Shown here: piece by piece, positions 18,090-27,558 of the stretch | Layout: each line of letters opens with the position of its first letter | Numbering within the stretch: the first letter of the stretch is position 1 | Assembly: GCA_905181815.1 (NCBI GenBank) | Contig: CAJIZA010000001.1 | Location: 1 to 64,000 of the forward strand | DNA from: an uncultured Planktomarina sp. | GTDB lineage: Bacteria; Pseudomonadota; Alphaproteobacteria; Rhodobacterales; Rhodobacteraceae | Reading direction: 5' to 3' | Length of the DNA stretch: 64,000 nt | The notes under the pieces: model-generated | Databases searched by the model: none | What the model was told of the DNA's origin: nothing | What the model saw: the letters and a program-made list of their open reading frames with translations, nothing else | Made by a program: the position numbers and the translations under genes

Positions 18090-19424
18090 ATGCCCCTGCC
18101 CATCATGATGAAAGCTGCGTTGCTGACAGACTACCACGCACCACTCGAGATGGCCGAAGTGCCCGTGCCGCAAATCGGCAGTGACGAAGTGTTGGTACAG
18201 ATCGAGGCAAGTGGGCTGTGTTTTACGGATGTGCATATCTGGAAGGGCGAGCATGCCCCGCCAAGCTTGCCATTGATTATGGGACATGAAGGTGTTGGAC
18301 GTGTTGTGGCCGTGGGATCAACCGCGACACGTTTCCAGGTCGGGGACTGCGTAGGTATCGGATATGTTTACGGTGCCTGTGGGCATTGTCGTGATTGCCG
18401 GACGGGGGGCGAGAATTATTGTTCTGACTTTACAGCGACTGGCTACGCCACACCAGGTTGCTTTGCCGAATATGTCGCGCTGAAAGATCAATGGGCTAGT
18501 AAAATCCCCAACGGGATTGATGCTATTGAGGCAGCCCCCCTGATGTGTGCGGGAGCTGCGGCCTATGCGTCGCTCAAGAAAACAGGTGTGCAGGTCGGCG
18601 ATACAGTGGCAATTTTTGGCATGGGCGGCTTGGGACAGTACTGTGTCCAACTTGCCAAACTGTCGGGGCTGCGTGTTATCGCTGTGGACGTTGCCGATGA
18701 CAAACTCGCGACGGCAAAGACTCTGGGTGCTGACGAATGTGTCAAAGCAGATGAAGGTGCAGGGGCAGCGATTCAAGAGCTGGGTGGCGCACATGGCTGC
18801 GTGAACTTTGCACCCGTGACCGCAACATGGCCGATGATGCTGGACGCCTGCAACCCGCGCGCGACGATCGTTCTGACTGGCGTACCCGCTGGTGAAATGG
18901 CGTTCTACACCTATCAGCTGGTTGAACGCGGCTTAATGGTGCGCGGCAGTTCCGCGTCAAACCGACAGGAGATGGCCGAGCTTCTTGCCCTTGCGGCGGG
19001 TGGTCGGGTCAAAGGCGTGATCAATGCGGTCCCCTTTGCACAGATCAATGAAGCACTTTTGGACTTGAACGCCGGAAAAGTCGAGGGGCGAACTGTGCTG
19101 ACTATGGGGGAGTACAAGCTGATGGATTTGAAGCTGACGGCTAAAACGGCGTTGATAACCGGTGCGTCGATGGGCATTGGGGCGCATGTTGCGGAAACGC
19201 TCGCGGCAGAGGGCGTTCATCTGCATCTAACCGCTCGGAGCGCCGAAAAGCTTGAAACGCTGAAAGCGGAAATTGCAAAGACCTCCGATGTGTCCGTGAC
19301 CCTGCACCCTTTGGATCTGACATCTAGAGGGCGCACCGGACGCCTTGGCGCAGGCAATTTGCAATGTGGATATTCTGGTCAACAACGCTGGCGCAATTCC
19401 CAGTGGCGACTTGTGGGACGTTGA
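18090..19424 (+). CDS. Zinc-type alcohol dehydrogenase, fused in frame to the N-terminus of an SDR
   Basis: The ATG at 18090 lies behind AAGGAG. Residues 1 to about 345 are a medium-chain zinc alcohol dehydrogenase: catalytic zinc motif GLCFTDVHIWKG and GHEGVGRVVAVGS, structural zinc cysteines in GACGHCRDCRTGGENYC, and NAD site GMGGLGQYCVQLAK. No stop follows; the frame runs into LTAKTALITGASMGIGAHVA, the start of a short-chain dehydrogenase, then ends early after a frameshift near 19325. The SDR has its own ATG (19121) and GGGGGAG site, so two adjacent genes seem to have lost the intervening stop. The alcohol dehydrogenase part looks functional. Confidence 0.8.
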   Translation: MPLPIMMKAALLTDYHAPLEMAEVPVPQIGSDEVLVQIEASGLCFTDVHIWKGEHAPPSLPLIMGHEGVGRVVAVGSTATRFQVGDCVGIGYVYGACGHCRDCRTGGENYCSDFTATGYATPGCFAEYVALKDQWASKIPNGIDAIEAAPLMCAGAAAYASLKKTGVQVGDTVAIFGMGGLGQYCVQLAKLSGLRVIAVDVADDKLATAKTLGADECVKADEGAGAAIQELGGAHGCVNFAPVTATWPMMLDACNPRATIVLTGVPAGEMAFYTYQLVERGLMVRGSSASNRQEMAELLALAAGGRVKGVINAVPFAQINEALLDLNAGKVEGRTVLTMGEYKLMDLKLTAKTALITGASMGIGAHVAETLAAEGVHLHLTARSAEKLETLKAEIAKTSDVSVTLHPLDLTSRGRTGRLGAGNLQCGYSGQQRWRNSQWRLVGR

Positions 19425-19905
19425 TGATGCGGCTTGGCGCAAAGGCTTTGACCTCAAGGTCTTTGGCTACATCAACATGAGCCGTCTGTTTTACACCAAG
19501 ATGAAAGAGGCCGGTGGAGGTGTGATCATCAACATCATCGGCAACGGGGGCGAGGTTCTAGACCGCGACTATATCGCTGGAGCAATGGGAAACATCAGCC
19601 TGATGGGCTTTACCCGCGCGTTGGGGGGGTATGCCCTTGATGACAACATGCGTGTCGTCGGCATCAATCCTGGACCCGTAAACACTGACCGGATTTACAA
19701 CATGCTGCGCAAATGGGCCGAAAAAGATTTAGGCGATCCAGAGCGCTATATGGAACTGGCGGATGGGTACCCTCTCGGGCGTCCGGCGCATTGCGCGGAG
19801 ATTTCCGATCTGGTGGCATTTCTGGCCTCCGAGCGTGCGGGCTATACGACAGGCACAGTCTATACCGTGGATGGCGGTATTTCTGCGCGGACGTCGATCA
19901 TCTGA
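19121..19905 (+). pseudogene. Frameshifted short-chain dehydrogenase/reductase
   Basis: The first frame gives the NAD site TALITGASMGIGAHVAETLA and ends coherently at LHPLDLTS (about 19325). The rest is in another frame: EGAPDALAQAICNVDILVNN, then GYINMSRLF, GGVIINIIGNGGE, the Y-x-x-x-position region DRDYIAGAMGNISLMGF and a normal C-terminus GTVYTVDGGISARTSII. One missing base near 19324-19330 explains the break. A real mutation and a sequencing error are both possible. The stop overlaps the next start (TGATG), so the genes were translationally coupled. Confidence 0.75.
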
Positions 19906-20558
19906 TGCGGCTGGGCCTGTTGATTCCATCCTCGAACGTCGTCCTAGAGCCTTTGGCCGTGCGCCTGCAGGCTAAGCGGCCTGAGGTCAGCGTGCATGTC
20001 TCGCGCTTAGGCGTGATAGATGTGCAACTCGACGCGACCTCACGGGCACAGTTTGAGATGGATGCACAGGTCGCGGCGGCGAAACTGCTCTGCGACGCGA
20101 AGGTTGACCAGATCACATGGGGCGGAACCTCGGCCAGTTGGCTCGGCGTGGCGCACGATGAGGCGTTCGTGCAGCGTGTGACTCACGAGACAGGTGTGCC
20201 TGCAACCACCTGCGTGCTGGATATCAACCGTCGGCTGAGAAAGCTTGGGGCCAAGCGGTTGGGGATGGTGACACCTTATACCGATGATGTGGCCACCCAG
20301 ATCAATCGCAACTACGTCGATCTGGGATTCGAGGTGATCGCCGCCAGCAATGATGGCGGTAAACTTAGCCATGATTTTGCAGCGATACCGCCTGCGGTGA
20401 TTGAACGGATGATCAAAGGCGTCGCGGCGTCCCAACCAGACGCCATTGTCATTATGTGCACGAACGTCGCCGCCGCCGATATCGCGGCTCGGTTGGAGCT
20501 TGAGCTTGGCATCCCAACCCTTGATAGTGCGGCTGTTACACTTTCTGTGGTGCCATGA
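19905..20558 (+). CDS. Asp/Glu racemase / arylmalonate decarboxylase-like protein, probably short at C-terminus
   Basis: The ATG at 19905 overlaps the SDR stop and gives 217 residues. Features fit the aspartate/glutamate racemase superfamily (maleate isomerase, arylmalonate decarboxylase): MRLGLLIPSSNVVLEPLA, WGGTSASWLGV, PATTCVLDINRRL, RLGMVTPYTDDV and VIMCTNVAAADIAARLE. The two usual catalytic cysteines correspond to positions near TSASW (replaced) and IMCTN (kept), as in decarboxylase-like branches. The end LDSAAVTLSVVP stops about 15-20 residues earlier than usual, just before IS-relic sequence, so the tail may have been lost. The substrate is unknown. Confidence 0.65.
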   Translation: MRLGLLIPSSNVVLEPLAVRLQAKRPEVSVHVSRLGVIDVQLDATSRAQFEMDAQVAAAKLLCDAKVDQITWGGTSASWLGVAHDEAFVQRVTHETGVPATTCVLDINRRLRKLGAKRLGMVTPYTDDVATQINRNYVDLGFEVIAASNDGGKLSHDFAAIPPAVIERMIKGVAASQPDAIVIMCTNVAAADIAARLELELGIPTLDSAAVTLSVVP

Positions 20559-20626
20559 GAAAAAGATGAAAAGCGAGAGATAGTCCTGCCAATTCTTCAC
20601 GGGATGAGTAGCCAGTTACCCGAGCA

Positions 20627-20737
20627 TTAATCTCAAGCTGAACCGTGCCGCTGCTCTTGCTGAGCGGCGTCATCTATTGAGCGCATAGTTTTGGACTGTG
20701 ACAACATTCTGATGCGAGCTCTTATTTGTTAGACAAA
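20627..20737 (+). mobile_element. IS6-like right-end relic (R3)
   Basis: AATCTCAAGCTGAACCGTGC, CTGCTCTTGCTGAGCGGCG and TTGAGCGCATAG encode the transposase tail (LNRAAALAERR-like), followed by CTGATGCGAGCTCTTATTTG and a degraded tip TTAGACAAAA. The remaining part of 20559-20905 carries only the pseudoazurin promoter region. Confidence 0.55.
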
Positions 20738-20905
20738 AATTTCTTGCGAAGAAACAAAAAGCCAGACCAGTAAATTTAGATAGGCAATAGGTTGATCATC
20801 GCGCAATGTGGCTTACTTATACCACAATCGGCTGTGACCAAAGAAAACGTTACAGGCGTAAATAATTAACAGAAATAAATACTTATCTATAAAGGAGGAT
20901 GTAGT

Positions 20906-21361
20906 ATGAGACTATTATTCGTATTAGCGGCAGCGGTTGTGGGAATGGGCTCACCATTATTAGCACAAGAAACCACATTACCGACAGAATACACGGTAGA
21001 AATGTGGAACAAAGACCCAGAAGATAAAAAACGTAAAATGGTGTTTTCTGAAGACATAATTACAGTAGCACCAGGCGCTGCGGTTACGTGGCTCGCAACA
21101 GACCGCGGTCACAACGTGCAATTCATTGATGGTCCAGATGGCGTAGATTTAGCCAAGAAGTCTAAAGTAAGTAATGATGTCACCATCACACTCAGTGAAC
21201 CGGGAGTGTACGTGTACGTATGCACGCCTCACGCAAGCACGGGTATGCTGGGAATTGTAGTTGTAGGCGCGGCAACAGATGAAGCAATTGAACAAGCATC
21301 AAATGCCAAAGTGCGTGGCAAAAGCAAGAAAAAACTAAAAACATTACTAGCTGGTTTATGA
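20906..21361 (+). CDS. Pseudoazurin-like type 1 copper protein
   Basis: The 151-residue protein has a signal peptide (cleaved after LLAQ, about residue 21) and a cupredoxin domain with YTVEMWNKDPED and VAPGAAVTWLATDRGHNV. The four type 1 copper ligands are present: His69 in DRGHN, Cys106, His109 and Met114 in VCTPHASTGMLG. This is the pseudoazurin pattern, a periplasmic electron carrier often serving nitrite or nitrous oxide reductases, but no denitrification gene is seen nearby. A strong site (AAAGGAGG) precedes the ATG. The Lys-rich tail (RGKSKKKLKTLL) is usual for pseudoazurins. IS6-like relics flank it on both sides. Confidence 0.85.
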   Translation: MRLLFVLAAAVVGMGSPLLAQETTLPTEYTVEMWNKDPEDKKRKMVFSEDIITVAPGAAVTWLATDRGHNVQFIDGPDGVDLAKKSKVSNDVTITLSEPGVYVYVCTPHASTGMLGIVVVGAATDEAIEQASNAKVRGKSKKKLKTLLAGL

Positions 21362-21379
21362 CCAAGTAATGTATCTGCC

Positions 21380-21413
21380 AGCATCATGGCGTTCCGTTGA
21401 ACGCTATGATGCT
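21380..21413 (+). terminator. Hairpin after the pseudoazurin gene
   Basis: AGCATCATGGCGTT and AACGCTATGATGCT pair with a 6-base loop and one mismatch region, 18 bases after the stop. Only TTTAT follows, so termination may be weak. Confidence 0.5.
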
Positions 21414-21899
21414 TTATCGATGCTTGCAGAGTTCCACCACCCAGAATCCATATCTAATTAAGGTTCAAGCCTTGGTTGGTTGCGTACCTTAAGCCTTCCT
21501 CTTTGAAATGGCCCTCTGTTTCGTAACTATAGCGGCGGACCTCTTCATAAGGGATGGCTCACAGCGGCTTTATTGAGAGTGATTAGTTTGGACAGTTACT
21601 TCGCAACCATCGTCCCAATCTCAGATGGTCCGCCAGCAACACCTGTACCCACGCCTCTAAAAGACTAGTGTTTTCGGAATCTTAAACCTTGGTCTTTGAA
21701 GACTCCCCGGAAGGTGTCTCCGCAGCCATCTCTGTGGGATCTGATGTCGTTTAAGTTATTCAAAGCAGCCGTTCGTAGTTCGCGTAGCATCGGTCACTCA
21801 GGGTTCGGAACGGCCATTCGCCGCATTCAGTATGCATGTCAGTTCTAGGGTGAAGCCTGCACGTAAACAGAATGTTAGCTAGAGAACACACCGCTGCGC

Positions 21900-22175
21900 A
21901 TCCGCGCAGGCGGGCGTCCAACACCGCTGGGAGACAAAACGCTTCCTAAGCCGTTACTCCTAGATAGGCCCAAAGTTTATCTGACTTGCAGCAATTCTGT
22001 GTGTTCGGTTCCCGCTTTTGCTTCGTAATTTAGAAGACCTTCTTCATGAACGGGGCATTGATGTAAGTCATGAAACAGTTCGGTTTTGGTGGAACCGTTC
22101 TGGGCCAATTATTGGGTGCATAGAGTCAGGCTAAAATAGTAATCTGATGCGAGCTGTCGTTTGTCTGACAGCACC
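21900..22175 (+). mobile_element. Internally deleted IS6-like element (left part joined to right end, LR4)
   Basis: After a decayed left segment (GGCGGGC, GGGAGACAAAACGC) the plus strand encodes LAAILCVRFPLLLRNLEDLL and HERGIDVSHETVRFWWNRSG (21976-22107), the N-terminal helix-turn-helix region of an IS6-family transposase. It then jumps directly to the right-end tail ATTGGGTGCATAGAGTCAGG and the tip TTTGTCTGACAGCACC. The DDE catalytic core is deleted. The rest of 21414-21899 holds no recognised gene. Confidence 0.7.
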
Positions 22176-22240
22176 GACCAGCCACCCAATTGGACAATCA
22201 TTTTAGATTGAACTCCTGCTCTGTTAGGTTTTCACATAGA

Positions 22241-24484
22241 TTACTCAGGTCGGACCTCTACGAGGCATGAATGAGCAATCGGCCCCTGTGCCAATTGCGA
22301 GGTTCCTTTATCAAGCGTCAATACATTTGGATTTCCATGCTGGCAGGTATCACCATCAGGCTGATACCAAGCTCCAGTGGCTATCTGGATTACGCCAAAA
22401 CGGATAGTTTCGCTGATCGTAAGCTGAGCACGACAGGCCCCACGGGAATTGTGCAATTGTACGATTTGTCCGGCCTCAAGCCCACGCGCAGCTGCATCCC
22501 TCGGGTGCATAGTCACAGGCTCTACTCCCTTGGGACGATCTGACTTGCTAACGGATCCATGATCAAGCTGACTATGTAATTTATTGCGCGGTTGGTTTGA
22601 TATCATATGAAGTTGGAGGGGCGACGCATTTCCAAGCCATTCCTCGGGCTTTAGCCATACCGGATGGCCGGGGCAATCCTCGTAATTAAAACTAGCTATA
22701 GTATCGGAGTGAATTTCAATTTTCCCACTAGGCGTTGAAAGTGGGTGTGTTTTGGGATTAGCACGAAACTTCTCCATCATAATAATTGGAACATCGGGTT
22801 TTGGCACTTTAATCCAGCCGCATCTCTGAAAAGTATCCCAATCAGGCAGGGTAACACCAACTTTTGCGGCTTGCTGGCGAGATACATCCCAAATCCATCG
22901 CTGCCACTCCTGTGGGCTGCGACCTTCCGTAAAATTTTCTTCCACATCCATTTTGGCTGCAATTCCACGAAAAATACTGTGGTCGTCACGAGATTTACCC
23001 ACCGGATTAATTGCACGATCCATAGCCACGATATAGGGGTCCTTGGGCGTCATGGCGATGTCAGAGCGTTCAAGTGTCGTAGTGCAGGGCAAAACTATGT
23101 CTGCGTGTTGTGCTAGGGCGTTCCAGCACCACTCGTTGGCGATGATAGTTTCTGGTCGTGCCCAAGCGCGACGCATACGGTTAAGATCCTGATGGTGATG
23201 GAATGGATTTCCACCCGCCCACCAAACAAGCCGTATATCAGGATATTCATAGAAATTTCCGTTATATGAAAAAGCATCGCCGGGATTTTCAAGCATATCC
23301 GTTAAACGGGCGACTGGGATAAAGTTTTTGACCGCATTTTGCCCCTGGGGAAAGGAAGCGTAGTCAATTTGATACCGAGCGAGTCCAACATTATTCGTGG
23401 CTGAATAACCAAAACCAATGCCAGTTCCCGGCAAGCCAATCTGCCCCAGCATCGCAGCCAGTGTGATAGCAGCCCAAAATGGCTGCTCTCCATGGTCTTG
23501 CCGCGTCAATGCCCATGCCACCGAAATCATCGTACGGCTTTGAGCCATGCGTCGAGCCAGCGCGCGGATGTCTTGGGCAGGTAAGTCACAAATCTCAGCT
23601 GCCCATTCAGCTGTTTTAGGCACCCCATCACTGTCACCTAACAAATAGGCGGAAAAGATTTCAAAACCTACGGTATAGCTATCAAGGAAGTCTTGATTTT
23701 GTAGTCCCTCATTTACAAGAACATGCGCTAGGCCCAACATCAGCGCCGTATCTGTGGAGGGTCGTAAAGCAAGCCATTCTCCCTCAAATTGGCACAATAG
23801 GTCGGATCTCAAAGGAGAAATATTCACAAATTTTACGCCGGCGTTGACTGCGGACTGCAGCCCACCCTTTTGCACATGTGCTCCAACACCACCTTGACTT
23901 ATCTGTCCGTTCTTTAACGGCACCCCGCCAAAGGCCACAAATAACTCACAATCAGAAGTTATACTTTCCCAACTAGTACAATTATTTAAGAACCTACCAA
24001 AGTCGCCAAGTACATGTGGGACTACAACCTCAGCTGCTGCATATGAATAGGTATTTTTTGAGCTTGTGTAGCCGCCGATACAATTCAGAAACCGTTTTAG
24101 TTGACTTTGCGCATGATGAAAGCGACCGGCACTTGCCCAGCCGTAGGAGCCTGCGTAAATCGCGCTATTACCGTGAGAGCGCTTCACCCGACTCAATTCA
24201 TTTGCTATCAAGTCGTTAACTTCATTCCAGCTGACTTCGATGAATTCGTCACTTCCACGCTTGTCTGGTGCGGCCCCTGGGCCACCTTCTAGCCAGCCTT
24301 TGCGTACCATCGGCGCAGTAATTCGGGTCGGGCCATTCAACACATCAACAATTCCGTGACCAATTGGTGATGGATCTGGGTCTTGTTCAAAATCACGAAG
24401 CGCAGTTACATGCCCGTCAGAGACATCGACACCGTAGGTTCCCCAATGGCTGGAGGTTAGCAGGTCGCGATCAAGCTGGGTCAA
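22241..24484 (-). CDS. BisC/DMSO-reductase-type molybdopterin oxidoreductase
   Basis: A TTG at 24484 behind AAGGAG is the best start and gives 747 residues beginning at TQLDRDLLTSSHWGTYGV; the longer TTG start at 24529 has no site. It lacks a Tat signal and the N-terminal iron-sulfur motif, as in cytoplasmic biotin sulfoxide reductase. The bis-MGD fold shows GSYGWASAGRFHH, whose Ser (residue 118) should ligate molybdenum, FVAFGGVPLKNGQISQGG, WWAGGNPFHHHQDLNR and a C-terminal dinucleotide-binding domain (RNKLHSQLDHG, GDTCQHGNPNVLT). It probably reduces an S- or N-oxide. No electron-transfer partner is adjacent. Confidence 0.85.
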   Translation of the reverse strand: MTQLDRDLLTSSHWGTYGVDVSDGHVTALRDFEQDPDPSPIGHGIVDVLNGPTRITAPMVRKGWLEGGPGAAPDKRGSDEFIEVSWNEVNDLIANELSRVKRSHGNSAIYAGSYGWASAGRFHHAQSQLKRFLNCIGGYTSSKNTYSYAAAEVVVPHVLGDFGRFLNNCTSWESITSDCELFVAFGGVPLKNGQISQGGVGAHVQKGGLQSAVNAGVKFVNISPLRSDLLCQFEGEWLALRPSTDTALMLGLAHVLVNEGLQNQDFLDSYTVGFEIFSAYLLGDSDGVPKTAEWAAEICDLPAQDIRALARRMAQSRTMISVAWALTRQDHGEQPFWAAITLAAMLGQIGLPGTGIGFGYSATNNVGLARYQIDYASFPQGQNAVKNFIPVARLTDMLENPGDAFSYNGNFYEYPDIRLVWWAGGNPFHHHQDLNRMRRAWARPETIIANEWCWNALAQHADIVLPCTTTLERSDIAMTPKDPYIVAMDRAINPVGKSRDDHSIFRGIAAKMDVEENFTEGRSPQEWQRWIWDVSRQQAAKVGVTLPDWDTFQRCGWIKVPKPDVPIIMMEKFRANPKTHPLSTPSGKIEIHSDTIASFNYEDCPGHPVWLKPEEWLGNASPLQLHMISNQPRNKLHSQLDHGSVSKSDRPKGVEPVTMHPRDAAARGLEAGQIVQLHNSRGACRAQLTISETIRFGVIQIATGAWYQPDGDTCQHGNPNVLTLDKGTSQLAQGPIAHSCLVEVRPE

Positions 24485-24877
24485 ATTAGTCTCCTTAATA
24501 ATTGCTTTTTCGCACTTGGCGTTTTTCAAACATACCCTTAGCAGACCTATTATGTGGAACTTAATCTGAGCAAGTGTGAATTTGCAACGATGGAATTACA
24601 AGATTTTAAAGCGCAGTCTAACTATTGTAGTCATTATTATTACGCTAAAATAAAGCTGTGTAGTATCAATTAAGAACCGTTATTCAGCTCTTGCGAACTC
24701 ACATTTTTACTAAAAAAATTTCGTACTATCCGACTGAAAATCAAAGCTGAATTTCAAATGAAAGCTTATGTTGACTTCTTAATATTTTAAATCGTAGTGT
24801 TTTCGAATGGAATTGTTGAGCGTAATATATTCAAATAGATGCGCATTCTTTGCGCAATCAACATAAGGAGAATATAA
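24485..24877. promoter_or_regulatory. Divergent promoter gap between the BisC-type gene and the ABC transporter
   Basis: This AT-rich gap must hold promoters for both directions. No regulator site, repeat or small gene was recognised in it. Confidence 0.3.
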
Positions 24878-26473
24878 ATGAAGATAACAAAATTTATGAA
24901 TGCCGTCATGATGACTGCAGCGATTACCTTTGGCGGGGGTGCCGTTCAGGCGCAACAGTCTGGTGGATCGTTAGTATTTTTGGTTCAGCCAGAACCGCCT
25001 ACTATGGCAGGATATGTGTCAACATCTGGCCCGATCGGCCTATTAGGCCCAAAAATATATGATGGCTTATTCGACTATGACAATGACGGCAAAATGATCC
25101 CTGTTTTAGCCGAGAGCGTAGATATGAGCGAAGACGGCAAGACTGTGACATTCAATCTACGCAAGGGAGTAACATGGCACGACGGCAAGCCCTTTACATC
25201 AGCAGACGTCCAATTCACTATCATGGACGTTTTGAAAAAAGTTCACCCTCGGGGTCCGAACTCATTCAAAGAAGTTTCTAGTATTGATACTCCGGATGCC
25301 CATACTGTAGTTTTAAACCTCGATAACCCGGCGCCCTATATGCTGCGTGCACTATCAGCATATGAGTCGCCAATGGTACCAAAGCATCTTCTTGAGGGAG
25401 AAGATATTAAAAGCGCGAAACTGGCTAACAATCCAGTTGGTACAGGGCCCTTTAAATTCACTGAGTGGAAAAAAGGTCAATATATACGGCTAGATAAAAA
25501 TGAAACTTACTGGAAAGAGGGTCGCCCTTACATCGACAGGATCGTCGGTAGATTTATTCCAGACGCCTCGACTCGTGCGTCAGCCATGGAGAAAGGTGAG
25601 GTCCTATATGCCGCATACAACGCTGTATCAAACGTTGAAGCGGTTCGACTGAACAAAGAAAAAGATAATATCTCAATTACTACAGATGGTTACTCGATGA
25701 TTAATCCTATGGCATTGATCGAGTTTAATACCAAGGAAGGTCCGTTCACAGATGCCGTGGTGCGTCGTGCCATCTCCACTGCTATCGACCGACAATTCAT
25801 GTTGGATACGATCTTTTTTGGCTATGGAAATCCAGCAACAAGCGCGCTCTCGAGCAATTTTGCCGCAACTGGCCTTCATGCAGAAATGCCTCACTATCCT
25901 GCAAATGGAGACGTAGCAGCAGCCAATAAAATGCTCGATGACGCAGGCTACAAAAAAGATAGCGACGGCGTTAGGATGACGGCAATGTTCGACTTGATTC
26001 CATACGGCGAAGATTGGAAGCGGGGAGGTCAATACATTCAGCAGGTACTAGGTGAGATCGGAATTCAAGTCGAACTTCGGTACGAAGATGTTCCAACATG
26101 GTTAAAGCGAATTTACCATAATTACGATTTCGAAATGAACCTGAACTATTTCTATCAATTGGCTGACCCGGTTCTTGGTGTTCACCGCCACTATGGTACA
26201 AATATGATCCGCAAGGGTACTCACTTCGTGAACTCGTCGCGCTACAGCAATGCAGGTCTGGATGCGCTGCTTGGAGCGGGAATGAAAGAGCCAAATGCTG
26301 AAAGTAGATCAGCAATATACTTGGAAATACAAAATATTCTGGCTAGAGATATGCCGGTTGTAAACCTCTTTGAGTTAGAGTTTCTGACAGTATACAATAC
26401 GAAACTAAAGGGGGCGTACGGTTCAGCCATGGGGGCGTATTCTTCCTTTGGCGACGCTTATCTCGAAGAATAA
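24878..26473 (+). CDS. Oligopeptide-type ABC transporter substrate-binding protein
   Basis: The 531-residue protein has a signal peptide (cleavage near AVQAQQSGG, about 26) and the SBP family 5 layout: YDGLFDYDNDGKMIPVLAES, the family signature region TFNLRKGVTWHDGKPFTSADVQFT (given here in part: VTWHDGKPFTSADV), NPVGTGPFKFTEW and TAIDRQFMLDTIFFG. It delivers a peptide, amide or similar compound to the permeases that follow. A terminator-like hairpin separates it from them. The amidase and dimethylformamidase-like genes downstream suggest an amide-containing ligand (inference). Confidence 0.9.
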   Translation: MKITKFMNAVMMTAAITFGGGAVQAQQSGGSLVFLVQPEPPTMAGYVSTSGPIGLLGPKIYDGLFDYDNDGKMIPVLAESVDMSEDGKTVTFNLRKGVTWHDGKPFTSADVQFTIMDVLKKVHPRGPNSFKEVSSIDTPDAHTVVLNLDNPAPYMLRALSAYESPMVPKHLLEGEDIKSAKLANNPVGTGPFKFTEWKKGQYIRLDKNETYWKEGRPYIDRIVGRFIPDASTRASAMEKGEVLYAAYNAVSNVEAVRLNKEKDNISITTDGYSMINPMALIEFNTKEGPFTDAVVRRAISTAIDRQFMLDTIFFGYGNPATSALSSNFAATGLHAEMPHYPANGDVAAANKMLDDAGYKKDSDGVRMTAMFDLIPYGEDWKRGGQYIQQVLGEIGIQVELRYEDVPTWLKRIYHNYDFEMNLNYFYQLADPVLGVHRHYGTNMIRKGTHFVNSSRYSNAGLDALLGAGMKEPNAESRSAIYLEIQNILARDMPVVNLFELEFLTVYNTKLKGAYGSAMGAYSSFGDAYLEE

Positions 26474-26484
26474 AATATACAATA

Positions 26485-26516
26485 GATGAGCTGGGTCATC
26501 CCAGCTCATCTTTTTT
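26485..26516 (+). terminator. Terminator-like hairpin between binding protein and permease genes
   Basis: GATGAGCTGGG and CCCAGCTCATC form a perfect 11-bp stem with a TCAT loop followed by six T residues. It should end most transcripts after the binding-protein gene, with read-through supplying the permeases. Confidence 0.85.
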
Positions 26517-26570
26517 GTAATTTTAAAACAAAGAAGTATAATTTAAATTAGCGCCAAAGATGAAGTAGGT

Positions 26571-27557
26571 ATGAACAGATCAAATAAAATTCTGCACTAT
26601 GTTGCAAGACGTTTGATGCAGGGTATTCCCATTATTCTTGCCATCGTTGTAATGAACTTTTTCCTGCTTAATTTAGCCGAAGGCGACGCGGTAGATGTAC
26701 TCGCTGGCGAAGCGGGGTCTGCAACCCCAGAATACATGGAAAAAATGCGCGCAAAGTTTGGTCTTGATCAACCACTGCCTGTGCAATTAGCCGTCTATCT
26801 TAAAAATGTAGTTCAATTGGACCTTGGCTATTCATTTAGGCATGAAATGCCAGTTCACGAACTAATATTTGACCGATTTTGGGCAACACTGCTTTTAATG
26901 ACCAGTACAATAATACTCGCTGTGGGTTTTGGGATTTTACTCGGGTTGTTTGCAGCCGTTAATTTAAACACATGGAAAGACGCACTAATTAGCGTCTTCG
27001 CCTTAATCACCTACGCCACTCCCCTGTTCTGGGTCGGACTGATGATGATCATTGTGTTCTCAATAAAAAATGATTGGTTTCCGACTAGCGGTATGGAAAA
27101 TAGCGCTGCATTTTACGAAGGTTTTGATCGAGTGAAGGATATCGCGCACCACCTTGTACTACCAACAATTACCCTATCACTATTTTACCTAGCACTCTAC
27201 ACTCGGATGATGAGAGCTTCGATGCTGGAGCAATACGGCCAAGACTATGTGGTCACAGCACGTGCAAAAGGTTTGTCCGAACGTCGAATTACTTTCGTGC
27301 ACGTACTGCGCAACGCACTTTTACCAGTAGTGACGATGGCAGGGGTACAGGTTGGTGCCTTAATCGGAGGCTCAGTGATTGTTGAATCTGTTTTTGCGTG
27401 GCCAGGTTTGGGTATGCTCGCATTCGAGTCTCTTTTTGCTCGAGACTTGAATCTTTTGCTTGGTATTTTTCTTTTGTCTTCGGTTCTTGTTGTTGCAGTA
27501 AATCTAGTTGTTGATGTTATTTATTGTTTTCTGGATCCAAGAATCGAGGTTAATTAA
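26571..27557 (+). CDS. ABC transporter permease, DppB/OppB type
   Basis: The 328-residue inner-membrane protein has six predicted membrane segments, the N-terminal domain ending FGLDQPLPVQ that is typical of DppB-type permeases, and the EAA loop ARAKGLSERRITFVHVLRNA that contacts the ATPase. It forms the translocation channel with the next gene's product. Its stop is one base before the next ATG. Confidence 0.9.
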   Translation: MNRSNKILHYVARRLMQGIPIILAIVVMNFFLLNLAEGDAVDVLAGEAGSATPEYMEKMRAKFGLDQPLPVQLAVYLKNVVQLDLGYSFRHEMPVHELIFDRFWATLLLMTSTIILAVGFGILLGLFAAVNLNTWKDALISVFALITYATPLFWVGLMMIIVFSIKNDWFPTSGMENSAAFYEGFDRVKDIAHHLVLPTITLSLFYLALYTRMMRASMLEQYGQDYVVTARAKGLSERRITFVHVLRNALLPVVTMAGVQVGALIGGSVIVESVFAWPGLGMLAFESLFARDLNLLLGIFLLSSVLVVAVNLVVDVIYCFLDPRIEVN

Positions 27558-27558
27558 A

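Noticed and set aside
20790..20806. FNR/DNR-like box before pseudoazurin (TTGATCATCGCGCAA)
   Set aside because: The right half does not match ATCAA or GTCAA at the required spacing.
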